DNA of 64,000 nt. Origin: Hoplostethus atlanticus (taxonomy: Eukaryota; Chordata; Actinopteri; Trachichthyiformes; Trachichthyidae). Where the stretch lies: assembly GCA_034670405.1 (NCBI GenBank), contig JAXDDX010000019.1, positions 2,856,501-2,920,500 of the forward strand. The letters are read 5' to 3'. How positions within the stretch are numbered: position 1 is the first letter of the stretch; the number at the start of each line of letters is the position of its first letter. The notes beneath the pieces were generated by a model. It was not told the DNA's origin. It made no database searches and saw only the letters and a list, made by a program, of their open reading frames with translations. Positions 1-11,755 of the stretch are shown piece by piece. The translations under genes were made by a program, and so were the position numbers.

Positions 1-976
1 CCATGACCTTCACTACTCATATGTTGCCAACGTCGTCATCACATGGTGTAGAGTGGTCAGTTTGTGAAGAATACAACCATACGTGCCACTTAGCAAGTGC
101 ATAGTCAATAATTTATAGTTTTGGCTCCATTTTAATATGCATAGGGAACAGGACCATGTGAGGTGGTGGGACACAAGGGGGGGGGGGTAAAAATATCTCT
201 TTCTTTCTTACTTCTTTGCCTCCATGTTTATATTCTCTCTCTTTCTCGCTCACTCTGATTCTGGGAGAGGTTTGAAACAGCAGAAATGTGGAACAAATTA
301 ATCAAACATGTGGAAAAAAGAAGATCTGGTACAAATTAATCCTTGTCATTTATCCTTTATATGAATCGTTCAAGCTGAGGAATTTTGTTCACTTGTTCAC
401 ACAGTGGCTGAGTGGTATTAGGGAGAGACCCGGGTCATTTGTTTTATTCAACTTGGGGTTTCATCGCATCAGGACAGAGATGTCAATCAAAGAGAAGGTG
501 ACAAAATTGACTTTCAAATGTTCTGGACTCTCGTAACGTAACATTTACTTCACCCAGGATACAAAACAAGTGTGCAACATATCTTGCAAAACACTCCAAA
601 ACATAATAATGATTAATTAGTTCATCAGTAGATTAGTCATGAAAAATGATTTTATACATTTTGATTTTATTAATAATGAGTAATACACGATTAACATTCA
701 GTTGGTTGATTGGCTTTCACCCCACACCGTCTCAGCGTGTCCTGGGCCAGAGTACGTGAAGACTGAGCCACAGGGCTGATGGACGAGCCCACACACTGAA
801 TTCAGCCGATGGACCGTGTTTGTTGAGACACTTTGTATCAGCTAGCTATAGAAGCTAGCGGAGTTATTAGTTCTGCTCCAGATAACATCACATAATACTT
901 AAGAGACTGTGCCACTATATGCTGAGAGCCACTCAGCTTAACAAGCCAAATATACACCAACTTACACTCACACATG

Positions 977-981
<5 letters not shown>

Positions 982-1016
<35 letters not shown>
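982..1016. repeat. (CA)n microsatellite
   Basis: A run of about 35 bp. Confidence 0.95.
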
Positions 1017-1017
<1 letters not shown>

Positions 1018-1369
1018 TCTCACGCTGGCAGAAGCTGCCCAGAGAAAGGTTAGAAAATGCCGGCACATATCCCATAACCACCACAGGCCCTCGCACTTTT
1101 CAACCCCAGTACTTGGTTGGTTTGTGTGTGTGTACACATGAGCATTCACATGTCAGAGCAAGGTCAAAAGTCCAAATCTCATTCTTAAACCATTCCTCGA
1201 TTGATTGAACACAGCTGGAACCCTAACAAATGGGATCTGTCACAGTGAAAAGGCGAAAATATCACTTCCTGTGTAAAATACAACAAATGGAGTGACAGGA
1301 ACCTTAAGGTTAGACAATATAAAATCCCTGGAGCGGTGAGGAAAATCCTTGGGGAGGTGAATGAGTAAC

Positions 1370-1435
1370 CACCTCAACTACCCTTGAGCAAGGCACTGAA
1401 CCACCCAACTCCAGTAGAGCTGCTGAAGTACTGAC
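1370..1435 (+). repeat. SINE core fragment
   Basis: cccttgagcaaggcactgaa followed by ccacccaactcc is the well-known teleost SINE core; the same core occurs at 31980. Confidence 0.6.
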
Positions 1436-4400
1436 TATACTTTCAGAACACGTTTTTTGGATGCAGTGACGATTCATTATTAAACAATAGTCTTTAAGAA
1501 ACATTATCTTTATGGTTATAGTCATGGTTTATTGTAAAGGCCTGTGTAGTGTCATGCCCAAATTCATCACAGTATAGTACAGGTCGTAACAACTCACTGC
1601 CATGACTCATTCCCATATTGACGTAGCAGTAGAAACACAAAACTCTAGGTCCCCGCTGAGTACTAGAATAGTGCATTCTTTTACATTCTTTAAGATATGA
1701 TGTATTTCACTGCATTAATGCTCAAAGCGCCTGAGAAACAGCAAAGAAACACACTGTGGCACAGCCCACTGCGCTTTTTTTTCGACCGCAACTGCAAATA
1801 ACGAGATTCCGATTCCAACAACACCACGATTGAAGAAGCAAGACACAAGCATTGAGTGTTTCTTATTCATGCTGAATGATCACATCCTCCTGTGTAATCT
1901 CATTTAGCGAGCATTTAGCTGCGCTTGTTCTGGCGTGGTATTTTTAGCTGGCGGAATTGTGCTCCGATGTTTGGTGCAGATGTTCCAGTCTGCTGTAATA
2001 TGCGCGTGTGTGTGTTTTGACATGGATTGAACTTACCGAGTGATGAATGAAGTCAAAGAAGTACGTGTATTTAGCACTGTATGTATATGCTCATCGGCTT
2101 TTTTTTCACACATTGCAAGCAGATACACACACAAGTGCCCACATCCTGCTCTTTAACCTTTTTCCGAATGACTTGAACCAAACAGATGGAGATAGTCAAT
2201 GCATGGTCGTCATTCTATCGCGCTAGCCCAGTCAACCAACCAGAAACCAGATTGGTAATGAAACTCCCCATAGCCGTGACCTTCGGCTAAATTCCCAGTC
2301 ATCACTCCAAAAGCAAACAACGAGAGTAAAAGGCTCTGACACAGAAAGCGCTCAAAATAACTTTCAAATTCATCAAATATGTTGTGAATGTAAAATGTGT
2401 CCCGTACTTGTACCAGAACAATACATTTATTTGGTAAGAGTGATGTTCCTTTTCTGATGCCTCTAAGTTGGGAAGAGTTAAAATGGCTACACTTGTCCTC
2501 GCTCAGCGATGAGTTTTATTTGTTCTGAACAGCTTCGGTGTAATAAAGAGAGCAATGTCTTTTTTCATTACACCTGTATGTGCATTGAGCCTTTTCCTGG
2601 CCCCCATCTGACATGTAGAGGTAAACATTCGTGGCTGTGTTCCTGTGTCAGCGTACTTTGACGAACAGATTTTCAAAATGGCCAAATCATCTCTTTGGAC
2701 TTCGAGACCCCAAAAGCTCCACGTGACATAAGTCTAGGTGTAATTTATCCACATCGCATCTCTTGTACAGCATTACAGTAAATAGGGTTTGTCGTGGTTC
2801 CTCTGGCCTGAACAGTATATAAAACGTGTGATTAGGGGAAAACAATGGGATGTTGTTCATTGCAAATAGGGAAACTTCAGTCACTGGATAGGTAATTGCC
2901 TCTAGCTTTCTGTAGGCAGCAATCCTTTTGAGCCGAGAATCAAACCTAGTTGGAGTTATTGGTCTGTAAATTGTCTGTTTGAGCTTTGATCCATAAATGG
3001 ACAGACAAAGGGTGCACCTTGCAAAGGAGTTGCCGTGGTTCATTATTAATTCTGTTCTCCTCTGGTACAGAGGACAGGGCTTTAATACACAGGAGGTACA
3101 TGGACAATCAGTGAGGTACAGACCGTACAAAGGTACAACGGTAGACTATACATATTTCTATTGTGCATGTATGTATTCAACATGGACGACAGCACCTCCA
3201 TTAGAAAGTTGCTTCCACAGATCAGTACCCAGATTATTTTATTCTGTATCAAACCAAATGACAGGAATCGTCTGTAATTTGAAATACCGTAGTTTACCCT
3301 CTCTTTTTCTGTCACTCCGGATGACATGATGTACAAGACAATTGCTGGCACATTGGTGTACCAAACAGTGCTCAATTGTGCCCGGAGATTTTGGTCAAAT
3401 GTAGAAAGATTGTTGATTTTATGAAAGCATGGAAACATTTCATTAAAACCTAATTAAAACAGCCAAAGATCAGATTTATTCCAAAACGCAATTTTGCCCT
3501 TTGTATTTGCTGCCGCTTGATTCCACCGGGCTTCATGTGACATTTACAAAGAATCAATGAAGTGGTGTGCTGTGGACTGTTGTTATCCCACAGAGGTGTA
3601 CCACAGCGCTGCAAAGGTTGAAAGCCAATGCTATAAAGTATTTTCGGGTCTGATTCTGCAGATGGAAACTCACGGCGTATCGCACAATGACAGGTTGCAG
3701 GCGCAGGTGAGACAGAGGATTATTTGGGTGACTTCAAGTTTAAAATGTAGGCAGAATCACTGTCATGAAATGTGCAGAACGCTGCCATGCCCTGATACAG
3801 TTCATGTCATTCTTCTCATGTCTTATCCTGCTAGTTAAGCTCTTGGGATCGCTCCCGTCGGTTTCTTTTTGTGACTTGCCCCTCCAACTCCATGCCTTTT
3901 AGAATTAGCGGTGGCTCAAATTTGCTGATGTTTTTATGGCAATAGCCGGAGAAACAAGCCATGCATTTCAATTCCGCCTGCTTCTTAGACTCCGAAGAAC
4001 CAAATGTCACATGAAAAAAAACAAAACAGTATTCATCCCTAAAGGACCAAGCTTTTCAGTGTCATGAGTGATTAAAATATCAAGCCAAATCACAGAATAT
4101 TTGACGTCCTTGATGCAGTTCATTCTGATAATGCAAAAAACAAAAAATATATAGTAACCATATAGTCAACCATGAAAGTAAATGCAATCAAACAAGGCAA
4201 TACTCAACCAAGACACCCCCCCCCCCCCTGTATCGTAAGCGTCAAGCTACCTATTGATCTTTGTTTCAGCTTGGCCATTTTCATCACACTAGGCTGTCCT
4301 GTCAATCAAAGCTTTGGCTTACTGGTTCCCCCAAGGGCCACATGCAGTTAATCTAGAAAAGGGACCATGGACATTCACATATAAATGCTCACACTTTCAA

Positions 4401-4739
4401 GTATTAAGTACTTATATTTCTACATACAACATATATTTCATATCTAGTAATCCATATGTATATGTGTAAGTAAGCAATCAAGACTGGTAGTAAAATCTGT
4501 AAGTAACAACTGTAAGTAGATCGTCACATATGAAGATCCAAGGAAGAAGATCCAGCAAATATTCCTAAAACCCCACAACTTTTTTAAATTATGTCTACTG
4601 TTTTATTTCTACTTTTTATGACTTATTTTATATTCTATTTTCTTCTTCCCTGCTGAATCCTGTTACTTTTGCTGCTGCAACAACTTAATTTCCCCACAGG
4701 CATCCACCATGTTATCATATAAATGGACACACCTACACT

Positions 4740-4740
4740 A

Positions 4741-4780
<40 letters not shown>

Positions 4781-4942
4781 CACGACTGCCTGCCGGCCGT
4801 CCTCTCGTCTACAGTAATCCTTCATTCTGAGGAGGAATGTGAAAGCCTCTAACAGAAAAATAGTTTTGACACTCATTTGCAGTGCAGAGGGAGGCCTACA
4901 GCTCTTCAAGAACCCTAATGATGCAGGGCGGTCACTAAAGGG

Positions 4943-4985
<43 letters not shown>

Positions 4986-5010
4986 AGAGAGAGAGAGAGA
5001 GAGAGAGAGT
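4740..5010. repeat. cluster of (CA)n, (GT)n and (GA)n microsatellites
   Basis: (CA)n at about 4742-4785, (GT)n at about 4946-4980 and (GA)n at about 4986-5008. The first two have opposite strand polarity and could pair as a hairpin. Confidence 0.9.
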
Positions 5011-6666
5011 GTGGGGAGTGAAAGAAGACAGATAAGGAAGTAAAGAGGTGCGTTGGTACTCAACACAAGAGTGAACATATAGTGCTAGTGGTAAAATGTG
5101 TATCTGAGGTGATACTGATGTGTTGCCACGGTTGCAAGGGGCTTTGTCATGAAAAAAGGCAGCAGTAGCCTGAGGTTCAACCAGGCCGGACAGCTGTGAT
5201 TGATGGACTCGGCTGGATAGTTAATGGTATAACCCTGACGTGGCTATGTGCCTGTGTGTGTGTGTCACGCTATGCTTACGTATACATGTGCGTGTGTGTG
5301 TGCTTGCGTGTGCATGCATTGATTTGTGTGTGTGTGTGTGTAGACAGTTCATATATCATCATCGCCCCTTTGCACCACACTAACACAGAAATCTTCATTC
5401 AGTTCCTGCCTCTGCTAGCAAGAGAGCTGTCCGTGGTCCTGAAGGCTCTTTATCTTACGTTTTAGTCCTCCTCAAGAACGAGTTTCGTATGTTGACCTTT
5501 TAATTGCTTCCATCATCTCACGCGCTGTTGGCAGGATTCAGCATCATCAAGCGCAGAAAGTGTTTTATGGATTCAGTGTTTGTAAGGAGTGGAGGAGTTT
5601 CATCTCTTGGGAGTACAAAGAGACAAATCCTACTTGAGTCCAGTTCAGTTTTTATTGCACCAGAGGGCTAATTTGCAGTGGAAAGATCATAGCACACAAT
5701 GCACCACAATGCAACATGACAAATGCAACATTTACCCGCAACCATAAAGTAACAGAATAGCAATCTACATTAAAGTGCCTGACTGGTTAATGCTGATAGA
5801 CTATGGATTTAGCAGCTTGATGGCTCACGGGGAAAAAAAAAACAAATGATTGCATCTGTTGGTTTGGAGTCTTGGCGGCGTGAACCAGATGTGAGATGAG
5901 AGGGTAAAACAACTCTTAGCACAAGGGCACTGAAAATATCCAATGCACTGGAAGAGCATTGAAAACACTGAAAGTGCAATATGAGTTGGTTCCAAAATGA
6001 GATATCCACCATTTGAAAATAGATAGCCCTCCAGCAGGCAGGCAGCTTATTAGCTCCTTGATTGACAGAATGAACACTTTCACTGACTGGATCATGTATA
6101 TTTGAGAGATATTGATTGACCGACTTCAGATAATATTACATTTTTCCAAAACAGATACATCATGTTGGAGCAGAACACTATTAAGAGGCCATCAGCAGCT
6201 TGTATGCTTGTAAAATACTCGTATGGCTTTAGGAACAACTGGCTGTTGTTGAACTACTGCTCACATGCAGCCTTCTTATGAACTCTCCAAGGACCCGAAG
6301 GCTCAGTGCTACTAGGGGTTGTAGAGAGAGGAAAGATGAATGTGCTCTTTGAATGCTAAAGGTGACGTTTAATCAGTTTCAGGATGAAAGGATGAGTGAA
6401 TCGGGTGAATAGATGGATCAATTAACCCCTTGTAGTTAATGAATAACTGGGTGGATGCTTCCAGGTGAAGAGCAACAATATTTTTTTTCATTGCATTCAA
6501 TTAATTTTCTGGCTGTTCATTGTGAAGTGTGCTGGGTTTCAGATTTGTAAAAGTCTTTTTTTATATGGTTCTCTATTCCGCATCACTTGTTTAGCAAACA
6601 TCTTCCCAAGGCAAGATGTTCAGAGAGCCTGCAGAATGGAGCTCCATGTTCAAGGGGTTGCATGAA

Positions 6667-6669
<3 letters not shown>

Positions 6670-6699
<30 letters not shown>

Positions 6700-6852
6700 A
6701 TATTTGTGCGTGAAACTGAAAGCCAAACATGTTGTCTTGAGATAGTGAAGCTATATAAAGTGAGAGAGCACTTTCAGGGCAACTTTTAACAACAAGCACC
6801 AATGTTTCATTTATGAATAGCACAAAGCCATAGAGAGAGAGAGAGAGAGAGA
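6670..6852. repeat. (GT)n and (GA)n microsatellites
   Basis: (GT)n at about 6670-6698 and (GA)n at about 6833-6852. Confidence 0.9.
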
Positions 6853-7233
6853 AGAAAAAAATGGAAAAAATAGAGAAATAAGAGCGACACCAACAGAGAG
6901 AGGGAGGAGAGAGCATGGGGATTGGAAGGAAGGAAGGTCAGGCGATAGCTTGAGTCGTCTTGCTAGGAACTAAGAGTTAGCTTGGAATGCTAATGAGCAC
7001 AATGAGCGTGGCTCAGAGGAAAGCAACTTCATTAGTGGGCCAATTAGGACATTTCTATTGACAGATCAATGCTCAGCTGGACAATCCTATAGCACTGACA
7101 ACAGCACAAATCCAGTCAAATTCAGTCCATCTACTGTATAATCATTACTTGTTGAAGGTACTATGTTTAGCATTTTAGCATCAATGAATCATTACCACAT
7201 TCATTTTGAGACATTAGTATAGTTACTGTAAAC

Positions 7234-8030
7234 CAGGGCTTCTCAAAGTCTAGACCAAGGTCCGTATCCAGACCCGACTGGGCCCTGGGTCACATTTATT
7301 TATTTGTGCGCGCATGCAAGTGTGTGTGGCACGCATTACTCATTGACTTTCACTTTCACTGAGCCGCTTGCTCGACAGGTGTGTCTGCACCAGTTGTCAC
7401 TGTCAGTCAGTTAGTCAGGGACCTGAGAACGTTCTTGCTAACTCTAGCTAGCAGCATGTTGTTCTCAAAGTTTGCAAAGAAAAGGAAAGTCGATCAAGAG
7501 AACAGAGAATTCAAAGAGGAATGGACAGAGAAATATGCATTCATTCCGCCACAGTCCAGCACCAAACCAATGTGCCTGATTTGCACAGAAACCATGGCCA
7601 TCATAAAGAGTGGTAATGTGAAACACCAGCACAGTCATTTTGAGCAGCACTATCCCCAGAACACAGAGGTGAGGACAGCAAAACCTAGTCAGTTGAAATC
7701 TTCATATCAAGCCACAAACAGAATGTTTGTCAGATCTATGACACTGCAAGAAAGAGCAACTGAAGCTGTTAAGTTGTTATGGACTTTGATTTGTTTTGCT
7801 GGCATTGTTCTGGGCATTTTGTGTCCAGGTTCAAGGCATTGGTTGTGGCCATTTATCCCACTGATTCAAGCCACTGTACTATTGAATGTGTGTACTTTTA
7901 GTAATGTTGTGGACGTTGATTTATGTCTGTGTGTTTTTCTGGCATTGTTCTGGACCCCTGTTCTTTTGTCGAGTTCGTAAAGTGAAACCTTAAATAAGAA
8001 ACCGTAAATAAGAAAGTTTGAGTACCACTG
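7234..8030 (+). mobile_element. non-autonomous hAT element with 8-bp target duplication
   Basis: The termini are CAGGGCTTCTCAAAGTCT at the left and the complement of CAGTGGTACTCAAACTTTC at the right. A perfect 8-bp duplication, ctgtaaac, flanks it at 7226-7233 and 8031-8038. The 797-bp length and the remnant N-terminal reading frame show an internally deleted copy. hAT superfamily membership is supported by the CAG...CTCAAA termini, the 8-bp duplication and the BED-like finger. Confidence 0.9.
7381..7980 (+). pseudogene. hAT transposase N-terminal remnant (BED-like zinc finger)
   Basis: The 199-codon frame contains KRKVDQENREFKEEWTEKYA and then MCLICTETMAI...KHQHSHFEQHYP. This is the C-x2-C...H...H finger at the N-terminus of GTF2IRD2/EPM2AIP1/ZBED-like hAT proteins. 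The catalytic and dimerisation parts are missing, and the last 70 or so codons are non-transposase sequence reaching the right terminus. Methionine candidates begin at 7456. It is more likely a deletion remnant than a host gene. Confidence 0.75.
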
Positions 8031-8038
8031 CTGTAAAC

Positions 8039-9165
8039 AAGACCATGGACGAGAAGATGGGCCAGCGTCTACCGGCCTCTACACAGCATTTTTCATTGCG
8101 TGCCACCGGGTCAGATTTCACATGAAAATCTGCTGGATTGTTTCATGACACAAAGGGACATTGCACAAACTGTTTTTACTACAACAACACTAACTAATTG
8201 CATAGTTTCAACGTCATGTTAGTCAATGCTACCTCACGTTAGGAATACTGGTAGCATTACTAGCAAGTTAGCTGTACACAAGCAATCGGATGCTCTGCGT
8301 GTATCTGTAGGGCTTCTGGACCAAATCCAGTCTTTTTAATGGAGCTTCTGAGTTTGCATGCATTATTGAAACACGCACGCTAAGAATCACTTAAGGTAAA
8401 TTGCAGACTTTTACATGAAGAGCTTTTGATTTATCTTTGCATGTTTAGTAGCTGAAAATCACATTAAGTAAGTAGCAAGCTCTTTCATACACAGCCAGCT
8501 TTGTGTGCTACGTGATGTGACCTGGACAGAACAAACCCCCCCTAAAGCTGAATGAATAATATACTTTATGGTAGAGATCAGAATATGTGAACATCAAACT
8601 GCAATAAATACCCACATATACATCAGGCTACGTTTTGAAATCATTTTATTTCATTTCTGTTCGTTTTTTGCATCATATCAGTCTATAAAGAAATTATTTA
8701 GAACGAAGGCTTCATCTTGAATTGCAGTTTCAATTTACATTTTAAGTGAATGAATTGAGTGAATTGATCCAAAGCTCGATTTGCATTTCATCAGTGTATT
8801 TCAAACTGGAATTTGGAATCGCACCGTCCACCACTTAACCCACCCATGTCCTTATATCCTGAGAGGGGTTATCTGCTCTCAGCGCCACCATTATGCTGCA
8901 CACTCAGCAGCTGAGCTTTCAAATGAAAAAATCCCATAGATTTGTGGTTGAGGGTGAATTAGCCTAGTTGTTCTTTAGAGTGTAAAGGGGCAAAAAACTA
9001 GCAAAGAGATTAAGACTGGGAGAGAGAGGGGAGGGGGGGGGTGGTTACGCTACTGGCTGTCTTAAGCATTGTCATAATGTAGGCTAAAGCATCTTGGGAA
9101 AGCTCTTTGCTTTTTGTGCAAATTCAGTCAGTCTGGATAAAGATCAACAGGAGGTTTAGGATATT

Positions 9166-9220
<55 letters not shown>

Positions 9221-10539
9221 CATAAAAGGTAGGCCAAACAGAATAATTTTCTGTCTCAGCAGTAATAGGTAGCCGGGCCATTGACAGAGATAGTACTTGC
9301 CCTTAAAACACGATGAACCTTTGTAATATCTTAATCTAGTTTAAATTATAATTGAATTCAGTGGATTCAGATTCTGCGTTTAAAATGTGTGTCAAGAAAG
9401 GTCAGAGTGAAAACACGCCGCTGGCTCATCACTCTCCAACCACTGGGCTGGGGCCCCCATGTAGGATCCCCTTCCATAAAAAGAGGGTCTCTAGACAAAT
9501 TCCAGATCAAACAAAAATGAGTGCAATAATATCTGGTTGTCATTTTGAAAAATGGCAGGTAATGGCTTTTGGGAACAGAATCCACTGTGAAAACCACTGC
9601 AGTCTTACTAGCCTATAAACCAAGACCATCAGAGAAAGTGGAGTTACAGCCTATATTGACGACCACGTTATGTAGCGCACACCTGTGGTACCACAGATAT
9701 CACCCGGTCTGATCCTCGTTGCAGTTTATTACCTTGCTGGAGAGTAAAAAATCCCCATCAAAGCTACAACAGATGTGAGAAACGATAATGTCTTGTCGAG
9801 ATGCAGTTGCTCTGTGTTTGTGTTGTTGACTGGTGGATGATCATCACGCTGCCCTGTTGGCCAGACTGCTTTCTGTGATAAGGAGATTTGACACATGGTG
9901 GAGCAAAAATACCCTGAGGGCTGCAAATGTACGTCATCCATCAGATTCATCAGATGCGGTGAAATTCTTTGGGTGAACTGTAGAGAGCGGCAGTGGCATT
10001 TTAAATGTTGTAATGTTGACGTACACAAACTATCGGCCACTCTCTAAATTACTTTTTCTTTTTTCTCTCGCGCTATACACACTGGTAGCGCGTGTGCGGT
10101 CTGACCTATCGTGCAGCACGCCGCTGTGAGCCAATCTTTGTTCTTTGTGTTTTCAGTGGCCTAATGAAAAGAAAGAGGGGATCAATGTCTGTAATGGCAG
10201 GGCTATGAAGGACTGGCCATGAACAATCAATCTGGCTGGGGAAGTGTGACAGCCGAAAACAGTATTGGCATTCTAATGTAGTCAAAAACACTTACAATAC
10301 AATAAGATATACTGTCCGGTGGCCCATTCAAAACTAAATTACAAAAGGCTGATGGCAAACTACTAATTTACCCACAACTGCTTGAATTTAAATTCCACGT
10401 TTCTGTGTTGGTGCAAGTTTTCTCTCTCCCTTCACTGTCAACTTGTCAAAATATCAATAAAATAGTGAAGCAGGGGGGGAAGACCATCCATCCACAATAA
10501 AACCACAAACAAGTTGATGTGATCGTCACTTGCTTGTTG
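8039..10539. other. no gene supported
   Basis: AT-rich sequence with one (TG)n microsatellite. No exon-like frame or recognised repeat was found. Confidence 0.6.
9171..9217. repeat. (TG)n microsatellite
   Basis: 47 bp of pure TG. Confidence 0.95.
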
Positions 10540-11755
10540 ATGTCTGTCACAGACAGAGCGCGGACCGTGGCTCCGGCCCACCAGGAGGTCCGGTCCAACC
10601 TGTGGGATGGTTTTACAGTGTGGAAATTGACTTGAATTGCCTTATAATTTACTTACATTTTCCAATAAAATGATTTGTTTACTCTTACTCGCCATATAAG
10701 TGATGCAGCTGTGAAAGCGAGCTACAGGCTGCTGTAGAAAGTGCAGGCAGAAAGCGGAGGACATTTCTTTGCATCATGTGAGGAAATTCATGAGCTAAAA
10801 GGGAAGACAGCGGCAAAGTTACAGGATCCAGAACGGATAAAGGATATGTATGATATTAAAGAACAAACTGAATACAATGATGCAAGGTCGCAACAAACAC
10901 AGCAGCATCCGTGCCTTCCAGTTGGAGGTGACGCACCGTGCAACATTATCAACATCTGAGCCAGGTGTACGATACCAACACGAAACTCGACAAAGGTTAC
11001 GGGACTGCTGAGTGAGTTTCAAGAAGTGAAGGTCCCTCTCACTGACCTTGAGAGGCACCACAGCCAAAGCTCCTGGTGCCTGTGGACCTCTGAGTGGAGA
11101 TAATTGAGTTACAGTGTGATTCAGAGCTGTAGCACAAATTTGCCCCTGTGGGTTTGGACACGTTTTTTATCAGCGTCTCCTGCCCAGTCCTGGCCACAAA
11201 AATACTGTGCATGTTCGGAACTACTTCTATTTGTGGGCATGTTTTCTCTGTAATCAACATTAACAAAAACAAAACTGCGCTCCAGGCTCACACACAAACA
11301 CTTGAATGGCATCATGAACGTGACAAATGCTCAAAAAACGGCCACCCGTTACTGATGCACTGCCAAAAGCCAAGAGGTGCCAGGTTTCAGGGACAGCAAG
11401 CAAAATAACTCACAATTATCACATTATCTCTGTCAGTAGACTGTAATAATCGCTGCTGTAGACTTGGCCGCTGTTATTATTTGCTTGATGTAGAATAGGC
11501 CGACCTGAAAATGCAAGCTATGGGGATTGCAGCTAATCTGTGTTAAGAGGGAGGCATTGTAGGCTTATATGTAATTAATAGGTTCATTGTTTTATTATGG
11601 ACTTATTCAATGTGTGTTTTACACTAAAGGAAAAGAGCAGAGAAAAAAGTAGAGGTGTCGTCATTTGTTTTAGGCTATAGTTGTAAGGTCTGGCTCATGT
11701 GAGTTGGAAATAGGTCGAATGTGGCCCCCTACCTGAAATTAATTTGAGACCCCTG
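10540..11755 (+). pseudogene. decayed hAT transposase copy
   Basis: Near 11107-11280 a frame reads LQCDSEL, a stop, HKFAPVGLDTFF and then LCMFGTTSICGHVFSVININ followed by KNK. This matches the C-terminal hAT dimerisation region (LCMFGSTYVCEQTFSVMK type). The right terminus is probably gagacccctg at 11746-11755, the complement of a CAGGGGTCTC-type end. Upstream sequence from about 10740 keeps scattered transposase-like words but is broken by stops and frameshifts. The left boundary was not found. It is clearly dead. Confidence 0.7.

Larger units (their letters stand above)
1..7225. other. no gene supported; microsatellites and unclassified sequence
   Basis: Short frames are present on both strands but none has family-like content, splice support or biased composition. 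Apart from the SINE fragment and microsatellites listed separately I see no identifiable feature. It may be a long 5' intron of frmpd4 or its upstream flank. Confidence 0.6.
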
